From: Alnus glutinosa
Taxonomy: Eukaryota; Streptophyta; Magnoliopsida; Fagales; Betulaceae
NCBI RefSeq assembly: GCF_958979055.1
Contig: NC_084886.1
Location: 38,212,154-38,276,153 of the forward strand
Direction: 5' to 3'
Length of the DNA stretch: 64,000 nucleotides
Under the pieces are notes generated by a model. It was not told where the DNA came from. It saw nothing but the letters and a program-made list of their open reading frames with translations, and made no database searches. Positions 10,574 through 22,039 of the stretch are shown here, in pieces (the first letter of the stretch is position 1; the number at the start of each line of letters is the position of its first letter). The position numbers were made by a program, and so were the translations under genes.

Positions 10574-10735
10574 GAGAAATGATTGTTGTACAACTCTTTA
10601 CACAATTCTTGTACAACTCCAACAACTTTTTTTCAAACTAACCATTGGATATGTTTTCTTACATGTGGTCCTACATATCCAATGGTTATTTTTTTAAAAA
10701 TTGTTGGAGTTGTACAAGAGTTGTAAATGTATCAT
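10574..10735. mobile_element. Foldback MITE
   Basis: Inverted arms share TTGTACAACTCCAACAA and AACCATTGGATATGT, separated by only a few bases in the middle. Length is about 160 bp; there is no clear duplication and no ORF. Confidence 0.65.
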
Positions 10736-12870
10736 ATATCTTAAAAGACACTTCATTTTTGGATGAACACAAGATAAATACAAGACGGACATTTAGAATT
10801 ACTTGGACCTATAACTATAAGGAAATAAGAAATTCCCGTTTTACTAAATTAACCCCATTTGATTTATTTCTATATGAAGCCTTTCTTTTTATATTGTTAA
10901 AAGAATAAGGAAAAAAAAAAAAAAAACGAAATCTTACCCCAACAAGAGCTTAAAAATATTTTACGTCAAATATATATCATATATGTAACTGATCCTCATA
11001 ATATTTTATAATTTTTTTTTTTAATCTAATTAGACCCTAATTACACACGGACAATGTTGGTAATTAACTCCAATCGAGCATTAAAACCAAACCGAACATC
11101 CTTAAAAACTAAACTGATCGAGTCAACTATAAGAGAAATTTTTAATTTTTAATTAAATAATTAATTTTAGCTTAATTAAAGTTTTAAAATAAATGATAAT
11201 TTAATATTTCTCTCGACCTAATAATATTTTCAAGTATTATCTTCATAACACTGCATCGTTTGGGAGCCAACAAAGTCAAACCCCTGACATGAGCTAAAGC
11301 CTCTCAGGCCCCGACTGATTCTACCATAGAGAGAACTAGGAAGGCACCCATTTATTTGAAACGATATTCTTCCACGGGAGTTGTGTTCTCAATTTGTCAT
11401 TACTTACTAAGTTACTACTGACAAATTGATAATGTATTTTTATAAATGAATGAAAAAGTTTGTTTATAGTAAGTGTGCGAAGTTATACTGTAAGAATTTT
11501 TTTTTAAAAAAAATGATAATAAGGATGTACAACAATGAAGAGAATTAGGATTACGATCGATAATAACTACATTCCGAGAGGAGCAGTGATAGGCAGGGGT
11601 AAACCAACCTGCCCTTGCCAGTCCCTTTTCATTAAAAAATTAACAATTTCTGATATCACATAAGAAGTTTTTTCATAAGAAAATTATTATTTTTTATTAA
11701 AAAAGGCTGTTGGAAGACGGTAAAACATCCCCAAATATCATTTCCCTTCCGAAAGACCTTAATTTGTTGTCCTTTCCCGTTTTCAATTTAAAAACCCATG
11801 AAGAGAATTAGGAACACGACAATAACAACATTCATAAAGACATTTGTTGTCCTTTTCTGTTATCATTTATCAATTAAAAAATAAAACATATATAACATTA
11901 AGAGAGAGAAGTAAATATATATATAAGGAAAAAATATGCATACTTTTCTTAAACTACTACCCGATTTGTAATAGTAATAATTACACAACTGATTCTTAGG
12001 GTTGGCTTAAATTACAAATTACTACTTATGGTACTCTAATTATAAATCACTCTATAACCCTGTTTTCCGTCCACCAAGTAAACAAAGTTCGTTAGTAGAT
12101 TACAATACAAATAATATTTAGAGGTTGTCTCACTATTTATATGACGTGACAAACAAACGAATTCTGTTAACTTGGAGGACGAAAAAAGAGTTTAGAGAGT
12201 GATTCGTAACTTAGGTCAATCCTAGAAACTAGTGGTGCAAGTATCCCTTTGTAATATTCTCTCAAACTACTACATTATAAAGTTATATGAGAATTGCATT
12301 TACAACAATCCATTAAATAATATTACTATTAAAAATGAAACCAACACTACAAGAAATTCTTTCATTTTTTTGCGTTTATTTTGAGTCAGGAATTAGTTAT
12401 TAAAAGTCAAGAAACCCTCCCTAATCTTTAATTCCTGACATTAAATTCCCTGACACATCAGAAGATGGTCTTCCTAGCTAGCACATGGATTATGTTCAGG
12501 AAAGATAACCTATGCTTGTTTAATGTTATTCCGATTATAAAAAATTTGATTATACCCAAATTAGCGATTCCAGTATAATCAAATTTTTTTAAACTTTGTA
12601 AATAATATTAAACAAACGTCATTTTCAAAAAAATAAAAAATAAAAATATTAAACAAACACTAAAAATGAAATTCATGATAACTCATTATTAGAATTCATG
12701 AAATTCATAATAACTCATCTTAAAAATAAAAATAAATCGAAATTGACAAACATATAGTGTCAAGCATTTTATATGTTTAATCAATGTAACAAAATAACAT
12801 CAAATAATCTCAACTATTAATTAAGAAATTATCAAGATTTTCTATCAATTTGTATTTTTCTTTTTCCTTT
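10736..12870. other. AT-rich intergenic DNA upstream of the C2 gene
   Basis: No supported gene. One foldback of about 320 bp lies at roughly 11935-12255; its arms share AATCACTCT, CCGTCC / GGACG and CTTAGG-type segments in opposite orientation. The rest is low-complexity AT-rich sequence. Confidence 0.5.
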
Positions 12871-12898
12871 ATTCCCGCACCTTAATTCCATACATATC

Positions 12899-12912
12899 AT
12901 ATATATATATAT
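12899..12912 (+). promoter_or_regulatory. TATA-box candidate of the C2 gene
   Basis: A TATATATATATA tract lies about 75 bp before the start codon at 12984, a plausible distance for a plant TATA box with a short leader. TA repeats are common in this window, so the assignment is only positional. Confidence 0.4.
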
Positions 12913-12983
12913 AGTGCACGGGGCAGGAAATTAAATGTGTCGCGGGATTATTTTTCAATGGAACCCTGCCTAAAAGCTCTAAC

Positions 12984-13841
12984 ATGGAGAACAGAACATT
13001 AGAAATAAATCTTATCTCTGCCAGAGACCTCAAAGACGTCAACCACTTCTCCAAGATGGACGTATACGCCGCCGTCTGGCTCTCCGGCGACTCACAAATC
13101 AAGCAAAAGGCCAAAACCAACGTGGACCGAAACAGTGGCACCAGCCCCTCGTGGAACAACTTCCCCATGAGGTTCACCTTCGACGAGTCTGCCGCCAACC
13201 AAAACCGCCTGATCCTCGTGTTCAAACTCCGCTGTGAGCGCAGCCTCGGCGGCGACAAAGACGTCGGTGAAGTGTACGTGCCCGTCAAAGAGCTTCTCGA
13301 CTATGTAGGAGACGGCAAGTCCATGCAGTTCGTGAGTTACCGGGTGAGAAAACCCTCCGGAAAGCCCAAAGGCGCGCTAAACTTTTCATACAGGTTTAGC
13401 CAGAAAGTGGCTTATCCGGTCGAGCCTAGTGCGCCACCATTTCATGGGTCATATCCTCCTTCCCCTCTAGGAACACCCATTCAGTTTGTAAATTACCAGG
13501 CGATCAGAAAACCCTCAGAAAAGCCAAAAGTCGTTAATGGTGAGGCTCATGATCAACAGCCAGTCACTTCATATCCGGCTCAGCCTAGTGCACCGCCATA
13601 TACTTTTCCTCCTCCAGTAGGATATGCATATGCTAACCCACTACCGCCGCCGCCGCCGCCATCATACCAGCAATATGGTGGGTACCCGGTACTTCCACCG
13701 GGATACTGGTACCCGCCGGTGCCGGTGCAGGTGCAGCAACCACGGAAGAAGTCTGGGACGAGGTTGGGAGCTGGACTGGTAGGAGCGATCGGAGCGGTAT
13801 TGATGTTGAAGGTAGCCTTGCTGGCATGCTGGCCGCTTTGA
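12984..13841 (+). CDS. C2-domain protein with proline-rich tail (SRC2-like)
   Basis: A single-exon frame of 285 residues. Residues 1-125 are a C2 domain of the plant SRC2/BAP type: it opens LEINLISARDLKDVN, then KMDVYAAVWLSGD, TSPSWN and GEVYVPVKELLD. This family binds membranes, often dependent on calcium, and is linked to cold, defence and endomembrane traffic. The middle is proline-rich (PLPPPPPPSYQQYGGYP). The C-terminus has a short hydrophobic, glycine-containing segment (LGAGLVGAIGAVLMLKVALL) that may anchor it in a membrane. A segment of about 45 residues is duplicated: QFVSYRVRKPSGKPKG...PSAPPFHGSYPP and QFVNYQAIRKPSEKPKV...PSAPPYTFPPP. The start follows directly after AAAAGCTCTAAC and is the first ATG of the domain. 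Ca-binding residues are only partly obvious. Confidence 0.9.
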   Translation: MENRTLEINLISARDLKDVNHFSKMDVYAAVWLSGDSQIKQKAKTNVDRNSGTSPSWNNFPMRFTFDESAANQNRLILVFKLRCERSLGGDKDVGEVYVPVKELLDYVGDGKSMQFVSYRVRKPSGKPKGALNFSYRFSQKVAYPVEPSAPPFHGSYPPSPLGTPIQFVNYQAIRKPSEKPKVVNGEAHDQQPVTSYPAQPSAPPYTFPPPVGYAYANPLPPPPPPSYQQYGGYPVLPPGYWYPPVPVQVQQPRKKSGTRLGAGLVGAIGAVLMLKVALLACWPL

Positions 13842-14134
13842 CGCCGGATCCGATCAAGTGTAACTGTGTAAGGTGGTCAGTTTGCAATTACTTTATTTTC
13901 ATAAGGGAAAAATGTAAAATTAGTGCAACTATTTATTTCTTATAATCAATTTTTGTCTATTGAATTAACAGGTTCTATTAGTATGACATTGACTTAAATA
14001 AAACACGTGTCATAATTTTATTGGCTCTGACGTATCACACTATCAAAATTTGTTAATTCAATGGATGAAATTTGATTGTAAGAAGTAAATTGTTTTTTTT
14101 TTTACATATCTCATAGACCTCTAAATTTATTTTA
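13842..14134. other. 3' flank of the C2 gene
   Basis: Probable 3' UTR and AT-rich flank; no further gene or repeat recognised before the element at 14135. Confidence 0.4.
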
Positions 14135-14766
14135 TGCTTCGTTTGTTTGGGCGTAAAATATTTTCTAAAAAATACTTTCTGTATTTTCCGGTGTTTGGTG
14201 CAACAAAAAATGATGGTTAGCAAACATCATTTTCAATTGACCGAAAAAACCTCTTTAATTTTTAGAAAACGATTTACGATTTTAAAAACTGTAAATCATT
14301 TTTTTGGATTTAAACTCTTCATTCTTACATGCACATTTGTGAAAATCCACCACCACCAGGCATTGGAGTTTGTTGGTAGCTTGAATCTACTGCCGAAGGT
14401 TCCCGAATTTCGGTATCCGATCGTCGGAATTCGTGCGGCAACCCAGAATCTAGCAAAATAGGCTGAAATCTGGCTAGTACAACTGGAATCCGGCTAGTTT
14501 GCCCGAACCAGCTGTATTGTGCTAGATTCCAAACACTTTCGTCCGAATCTGGCTAACCCAGATTTTGGCGAAATTGGCTGGAATCTAGCATCTCCGTCGA
14601 ATTCTGGCCTCCATTGCCAGAATTCAGCAATAGTAGCCAGAATCTGGTGAAAATAGCTGAAATCCTACCAGCTAATGATGGAATCTCATCACCGGTAATT
14701 TTTTATCGTTGGTAATTTTTTTCGTATGACCGACGAAAAATATTTTACGTCGAAACAAACAAATGA
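14135..14766. mobile_element. Tourist/Harbinger-like foldback, diverged copy
   Basis: The left end TGCTTCGTTTGTTT and right end ATTTTACGTCGAAACAAACA are inverted versions of the ends of the better preserved element at 38514-39494. TTA precedes it and TAA follows it, a decayed 3-bp duplication. The core repeats GGAATCTGGCTA-like units. There is no transposase. Confidence 0.7.
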
Positions 14767-15459
14767 TAAGATTCTAATTATATATATATATATAAGAAGT
14801 AAAAATTGGTTGATTCTTGAACAGGGCCACGTACGTGCGTATACGATGTTCTTAAAAAGGACCAAATTTGTATATATACAATGTTCTTTCTTTTCATATC
14901 TATGCAATGTTGCCCATAGTTTCTGTTTTCATTTGATATGATGGACATGATTTTGTTTCAAGATGCGTAGTCCCCCTGTTTTTGGAAGAGGGGTTTTGAC
15001 TTTTGAATACAACCGCAGTACTCTAATAATTGATCATTTTTTATTTTTTTTTTTCAGGAAGAAAATTATCCGAGTGGTTCTAGAACTAAAATTGCTCACT
15101 AACATTCAAAAATTAATTATCAATTTACTTGTTTAAGGTTATAATCTTGTTATTAAATTGTCAAGTGTCCCTTAACATGTGAGAACTACGAACCTTTTTA
15201 TTAATGCTATTAAAAAAATATGTGAAAAGTATATGCTATTTAAAAAACATGTATTTTTTATATGTTAATGAACACTTCATAATTTATTAGACTAATTTGT
15301 AAAAATTAACTACAAACAAACGAGTCTTTAGCTAATTTTTATCTTTTATTTTACTTTCTTTTTCTTTTTTTTAAAAAAAAAAGAAAAAAAAAAGAAAAAA
15401 AAACTTGTAAATGGACAGGTAGTCTATGCTATTAAAGCATAAGTGTACAAATTTTCTTT

Positions 15460-15602
15460 GAAAAATGTTAGATTTACAACACTAATATAACAACTGCATA
15501 ATAACCCCTTACATGAAGGTTGGCCCCAAACACTGGAGCCCACCCTCATGTGAGGTGTTGTTGTGCAGTTGTTGTAATGATGTAGTACAAGAATCAAATC
15601 TC
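15460..15602. mobile_element. 143-bp Mutator-type MITE, copy 2
   Basis: Same length and ends as the copy at 10397-10539. The perfect 9-bp duplication ATTTTCTTT flanks it at 15451-15459 and 15603-15611. Confidence 0.92.
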
Positions 15603-15851
15603 ATTTTCTTTTCTTATCATCTGTTTGGGTGTGATTTTTTTTTTTTTTTTTTTTTTGTTTCCTCTTCATTTAATGCCCTTGATTCCTATGTCTCCTTGCA
15701 TTTAATCCCTTGGCATACATTGTCCAAAATTAAAATTTTATCTTTTAAACACTCTTACCGGGTAATTATGAGCTGAGCTATCACATGTAAACTTGAAGAA
15801 GTTGGGGTATTAGAAAGATTGGTAAATTCTAATCTTTTGCAACGGAGAAAT

Positions 15852-16010
15852 GCTTGATATCCCAACACTTTTTATTAGAATTTAGTTTCAACTTGATGTG
15901 TCACAATCCTATAAGATTGTGGTACGTTTTTCAAAATAATAGATCTCATAAAATTGTGACACATCATGTTTGAACCAAATTCTAAAAAAAATAATTAAAT
16001 ATCTATCGTT
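15852..16010. mobile_element. Foldback MITE
   Basis: Inverted arms share TTAGAATTTAGTTTCAAC / GTTTGAACCAAATTCTAA and GATGTGTCACAAT. Length is about 155 bp. The superfamily is not clear. Confidence 0.65.
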
Positions 16011-16543
16011 CCTCTTTGCAATGGAATCTTTAAACTGCTACACAAAGATTGATACCGTAGTTGACGCGGGACAAAGGAAGAACAAAACAAAAGATAGATA
16101 AAATTCCATGCATAATCCAAGTACTGCTATTGGCCCTATTGGGAATATATATGATAAGATACAATAAAAGATTATCAAGAAAGCATAGCATCAGATCACA
16201 CAAAACAAAAATTTGCATAGTTAGGAATCATTGGAAAAACTGTGGCGTGGAAGCGTAGCAGTGCGGACCCGAGGAAAATTAGAAAAAACAAAAAGAGATC
16301 CTATATATACTTTGCGCCAATAAAATGGCATACGTGTCACTTTTAATAAATAAATACAAATATATTAAACTAAAAATATTATTATTTTGTTTAAAAAAAA
16401 TTATAAATATATATATTTATATATTTTTTAAAGAAAAAGGAAGGCGTCTGCGGGATGGGAAAATTGGTCCACTTCTAAAAACGTGGAGCACATGAGGAAA
16501 AATAGTGCCTCGAAAAAAGAACAAGAAAAAGCTGAAAATGATG

Positions 16544-16614
16544 TGCGCATCCAGGGAATCGAACCCTGGTCAGTACCGTGGGAGGGTACTATGATACCAC
16601 TACACCAGATGCGC
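16544..16614 (-). tRNA. tRNA-Gly (anticodon CCC)
   Basis: Read on minus, the 71-nt sequence folds into a full cloverleaf. The acceptor stem is GCGCATC / GATGCGC with discriminator A. The D-arm contains AGTGGTA. The anticodon stem is GTACC / GGTAC around the loop CTCCCAC, giving anticodon CCC (16580-16582). The T-arm has GGGTTCGATTCCC, which also serves as the internal B box. A T-rich tract follows its 3' end on minus and can end Pol III transcription. It has no intron and looks intact. Confidence 0.96.
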
Positions 16615-16639
16615 TTGACGGTTCTTCATACATTAAAGT

Positions 16640-18116
16640 TATACTTATCAGACATATTTGGTTTCCAAAAAGCCCAATTCACTTTCTTACCAGCAACATA
16701 GGATGGAAAAGTAGGTCAACTCAGAAGCGTCATTGATTGGATCCTGGAAACAGGCCACAAATGTAATGAAACTTACCATATTTTCAGCCACCATCCTATC
16801 ACCCGCAGCTTTGGGCCCAAATGAACGGCCCATAGAAAGAGAGAAAATGGGCCCAAGAGTGTAGTTACCAATTACATAAGCTGGATTTAGCACAATATCA
16901 TGTTGGTTGCCACTCTCCCCTTGTAAATGTGTTTTAGATGGTATTTTTTTTTTTTTTTTTACTTTTAGTTTGGAAAAGTGTTTTGATGGTACGGCATAAG
17001 GATAAAAACAGTATTGAATTATTTGTTAATATTTTTATTTTGAAAAAAGGAAAGAAAAAACATCAACAAATATAAGCTTGAGTATGGTTTGTCAATGTGT
17101 TTTAAGAAGTGTTTTCTGTTTCTTAAAACAGTTTTTTTGTGTTTTTGGTTGTTTGTTAATAATTTCTTTTACTTAAGAACGTACATAGAACAAAAGACAG
17201 AAAAAACAAATTTATGGAATACGACGAAAAAAATAAAATCCCCCCTTGATTTGTTTTCATGAGGGAATTGATCCTACATTCCAAATGTTTAGTACTTTAT
17301 TCTCATAATCAATGTAAATGGCCTCATTCCATCCATTTTTTTAATCAAAGTTAAGCATAAACCTAACAATAGATAAGCAAATTTGTTCTGTATTATTCCC
17401 TTTAATTGCAAAGTTCCTCATTCTTTTGGGAAGAAAAATTCCCAGTGATCTGTGGACAATCACCATTAAGGAATACTCAAACTTTAATCAACCCAATGAT
17501 TGTGATTGTATTATTATATTACCTTAATGGAGAATAAATTCAGACAAATAAATGCAGGGGCCGTCTGTAATTTAAATTGCAGATACTAAAGCCTAAACTA
17601 CTATAGACGTTCATTTGGAAAGTCACTTTTTAAGGGAGAAAAAAATCCCTTTAATATGCAGACAGCTATTATTAATTGCACATTCCATTGAGCTTTTAGA
17701 AGCTAGAGATCAAGGCCATGTATCATGTCCTCGATCAAGTCCCCCTAATTAACAGCTTTGAAAAAAGAATGGTTAAGACTTAATTAACAGTCATTAATTA
17801 CCTATAAATACATACATACATACATATATATAAAAGTTAATAAAAAAATTAAAAGAAAACTTGAAAACAAAGAGAGGTCATTGCTCCCCTTGGTCAGTGT
17901 GTAGTTAATTCCGTCAGTGCTACCACGTATTAATCATCATATAGGCGACAGTCATTCCTTGAAACGATTAGAGCAGTGTCGATTTTTTTAATACCTCTAA
18001 AAAAATGCTTTACTTTCCAACAATTTGATAAGTGTAGCACTTTCTCATATATCTATACATGACATATATGCTTCATCAATTTAGATGAATGCTAGTGATG
18101 ATGATCTATGATCTTC

Positions 18117-18149
<33 letters not shown>

Positions 18150-19500
18150 TCTTTTTCCAAAGGATTATGCCCTAGCTAGTTTACATATATATACAAATAT
18201 TGTTAAGTCTTTTTGGGGGGAATAAGGGAAGCAAATATATATAGGAGCATAGGCTAGAGAAAAATCAACTCCCAACACTAGCTCTCAAATTAGTAAGCCA
18301 AGAGCATTAAAATCCCCACACCAACTCAAGATTTAAAAAGACTAAGGATCTACTTAACCCTAAGAACATGTTATTATAGCTGACAAAGCTGACAATTTTT
18401 GACACGATCCGCGAATCTAATACATACCAAACACGAAATTAGCAGGCCAATTAGAGTTGAAAGGTCTGGCTCGTTTAATTAAATAAGTTGAGTTAATTAA
18501 GATTGACATATATAGTCTTATATATACCTATGCCTCGACACACCCGAATCCTACACGCAACATTTAGTGTTAAATTATTACTTATCCCAAAATGTTAAAC
18601 TGGTAGGAATTGAAGTGATAAATTTAAACACTTAATCAAATACTTTAATATTTAAGACTGTCAATTTTTAACATGATATGCGAATCAACCCAAGACAAAA
18701 TTAATGGTTTGGATTGAGTGGTCTAACCTATTTAATTAAATGAATCGAATTAAAGTTGTAATGTTATATATACTCATACCTTAACACATCTTGAACCTAC
18801 ACGCAAATACGAATTGTCTCTCCTAATTAAGTGATATGTTCAAAAGACGCGATGACATATATTATATGTCATTAAGAACATTATAAATATTCCTAGAAGT
18901 TTCTATATATATATATGTTAGCTAGCCAGTTACGTAGGCATACGTACTGCGAATTGGCATAAAGCAGTAGAAAAATTGCACGTCTACTTTTTCAAAATGA
19001 TTCCATTTCAAATTCAAATCCTTAATATCGATCTAACCATGCCCAACATTCATATACATGATGATGGTCATGGCATAAACCTCTGGGTCATTCACAAGAT
19101 TATTGTTTAGCAGAAGACCAACAATTAGCTTTAGTGATGAAGATGGATCCTTGCTTTTCTTCAAAAAAGAAGAGGTTACCATGGAAAGGCATATGCATTT
19201 AGGAAAGATATTATGCAACAAATTAAAAGTATATTAATGCTAGTTAAACTTTGGACTCAGATTTTGGCATTTGTGAGGGCAATCACATGGGCTTGTTGTT
19301 GTATTAATTTGTTGAGTGTGAGAGCTTTCCATTAATTTTTGGTGGAGCCAACTCCTCCTTGATGATATATTCTCATTGCTGTGATAATAGGTTAAAGCAA
19401 ACATGTTAAGAAAGATGGTCGGATTTTTTATTTTTTTTGGATGAATAAAAGACGTACGGTCGGATTGGGGCTATGGAAAAATGCTCCCCGTATAACTTTA

Positions 19501-19547
<47 letters not shown>

Positions 19548-21570
19548 AATTCAGGAAATATTTTTGAGGTGGAAAACATGATTTAATTGGTGACGCCAAC
19601 TGATCACTATATATTTACGTCAAGATCTCGAGAACTTTTAACTGTATATATTCTTTCCGTGAGTGTTTGATATATATATATATATATATATAATATATCG
19701 ATGCCTGATGATGATGATCTTCAGAAAGAATGTGACTGTTGAATAAGTTCTAGAATGATCTGAAACGATTCTCATCGGTCGTCACGTTTCAAACGGAAGG
19801 AATGAAGGTGATCATGATCGAAGGAAGGGTACGTGTACATTATATATGTATAGGGAAGTAATTTAACAGAATAATTTTCCGTCATTCTTGAAAATGACCC
19901 TCTCGAGTAGTCCCAATTAATAAGCAGTCGGTGCCTGCTTTTTGGAAGCTTTTCGAGATGAGATTAATTATTGAATTTACTATAGGAAAGTTTTGGTAGC
20001 TGGAAAACAACACGTACGTACAGGGAGATAGATGGAATTGCAAGGTGGTGGTCCAAGGAGAGATTTGAGTGGAATTTAGGGAAGGTGACAAGTGGGATAT
20101 TTAAGCAGAGAGATCATTGTCATCGGAAGGGCAATGCCGAGTTTGGTCGGGAGCAAGATTTTGCATCTTGGACCATGCGGCAGGAGGAGGAAGGAGCAAA
20201 ATCTTTTAGTGTGTTTTGCCTAGTGCTGGATAAAGGAAGAATGTGTGTCCTTAGCCCTACACACTATATATATCCATCACCTTTCCTTTGGTTGGATTTG
20301 GTGCTACAATTAATGTTATTAACCACTACTTTTAATTAATTACATCGATAATCTACATTTCCAACTCCTTAATTCCACCTAGCTTGCTTTCCATACACAC
20401 TCAGGCTTCGATCAATACCTAAGATCCGGCACGTATATATGAGATTGATTATATATAGAGTTGATTTACAGCATATATATATATATATAGTGTTTCTATA
20501 TATACAATCTGTATCTATGGATTACACAAGAACTATAACTCTAAGTGAAGCTTTACACGTATAGAACTACAACTAATCTAGCTGCTAGAACTCTAATTAA
20601 GATAAACATTATCTTAGACTTGTATTTGAAGTAGACTTCCGTTGATGGCTTAGAGTAGAATTCTGATCTGATGGGGATGTGAGTGATCGAACGGTGTTCG
20701 ATCTTAGCTTCTTTATCTCTAACGTACAAATTATAAGGTCTTCTTGCATTGGGCGAGGGGGCTAGCTAGTCAACAGTTAGGCAAAAACCCTTTTACCAAA
20801 AATATATAATAAAACAATAGTTAGGCAACATGACTCGGGCTATGAAATTAAGCCTAATTAACAACCAGAATTGAGAATTCCTCTTGTTTTATTCGGCCCC
20901 ACCCCACCCCACGCCCACACTCAGCTTCTTCGTTGTCTTTTCCCACAACCATTCACAAGCTAGCTTCGGGTAAAGACGTATGCTTTTATAACGCTACCAT
21001 ATTAATGCATGAGCATCCACTTTCCAATCGATTAAGGATATTTATTAATTTATTCATGCATGTGAGACATGCATGCGCATATATATATATATATATATAT
21101 AAGATTGTGAATCAGTCCCTCTAATAATTTCTTAATAATTTAATAGATTTTTAAACTAAAAGAAAGAAATATAACGATCGATGTTATATATATATATATA
21201 CATATATATAGTGCGCGACTCTCTATCATGCATGTCTAAATTCTTTTGGTCGATTCCCCATATAAGAAATGGACAGTGATATATGTATATATATATAACA
21301 GTTGGCAATACTTGAAGTCTTTTTCTAATAACCTTTTCTAGAATAAGCTCGATCTTAATATTTATTTCTACAAACAAAACAAAGATTCCGGACTGCTAGT
21401 GCGGTTAAAAGACATGCATGTTAAAAAGGACCAGCTAGGATTCCCCTCAATCCGATTATATGTGCCCACACAGATGGTAAATGTTTTCCAAACACTTAAA
21501 AGTGACCCCACATGACCAATACCAACACCCAAACATCCCCCATATTTATACATTAATTTATTTCACACTT
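16640..21570. other. Long AT-rich intergenic region
   Basis: No convincing gene. It holds several TA microsatellites (19504-19545; 19673-19692) and a poly-T tract near 18130. Two diverged direct copies of a segment of about 165 bp lie at 18395-18565 and 18658-18815, both with GCGAATC, TTTAATTAAAT and CCTACACGCAA. ORFs here are short and have no family resemblance. Confidence 0.5.
19504..19545. repeat. (TA)n microsatellite
   Basis: An uninterrupted TA run of about 42 bases. Similar runs occur at 24154-24193, 25499-25551, 28494-28564, 35889-35970 and 49816-49848. Confidence 0.95.
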
Positions 21571-21574
21571 CACC

Positions 21575-21586
21575 TATATATATATA
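21575..21586 (+). promoter_or_regulatory. TATA-box candidate of the FPF1-like gene
   Basis: CTATATATATATAC lies about 110 bp before the start codon at 21692, followed by a C/T-rich leader (CTCAACTCCCTTGC). Spacing and context fit a plant core promoter. Confidence 0.5.
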
Positions 21587-21691
21587 CCCTACTCAACTCC
21601 CTTGCTGCTCCATCTCCAAGCTAACAAGCTCAATATTCATATTCTCAACTCATTTTCCTCTTTCATTCTTCTCCATCAGCTTCTCAAAGAT

Positions 21692-22036
21692 ATGTCTGGC
21701 GTTTGGATTTTCAAGAATGGGGTTCTTCGCCTGGTTGAGAACCCCGCAGCCGAATCATTGGACGGAAGCGGTGGCCGGCAGGGCTCCAGTGCTCGCCGCA
21801 AGGTGTTGGTTCACACTTCCAGCAACGAAGTTATTACCTCGTACGCAGTGCTTGAGCGGAAGCTACTATCGCTTGGGTGGGAGAGGTACTACGACGACCC
21901 GGACCTCCTTCAGTTCCACATACGATCCACCGTCCACCTCATCTCCCTCCCTAAAGATTTCAACAAGTTCAAGTCCATGCACATGTATGACATCGTCGTC
22001 AAGAACCGCAACGCGTTCGAAGTTAGGGACATGTAG
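21692..22036 (+). CDS. FPF1: FLOWERING PROMOTING FACTOR 1-like protein
   Basis: An intronless frame of 114 residues, matching the usual length of 105-130. The family hallmarks are all present: the start [18 protein letters not shown], the block [17 protein letters not shown], the core [16 protein letters not shown], then [20 protein letters not shown] and [16 protein letters not shown] at the end. The most variable part is the glycine/serine linker at residues 22-33, as in relatives. FPF1 and its paralogues are small plant proteins that affect flowering time and gibberellin-related growth; their biochemical activity is unclear. The start follows a C/T-rich leader and the ATG context (GATATGTCT) is acceptable. 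Which paralogue it is (FPF1 or FLP) cannot be told here. Confidence 0.96.
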   Translation: MSGVWIFKNGVLRLVENPAAESLDGSGGRQGSSARRKVLVHTSSNEVITSYAVLERKLLSLGWERYYDDPDLLQFHIRSTVHLISLPKDFNKFKSMHMYDIVVKNRNAFEVRDM

Positions 22037-22039
22037 TAG

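Noticed and set aside
20085-20339. 84-residue ORF upstream of the FPF1-like gene
   Set aside because: No recognisable domain, promoter or codon pattern; probably chance.
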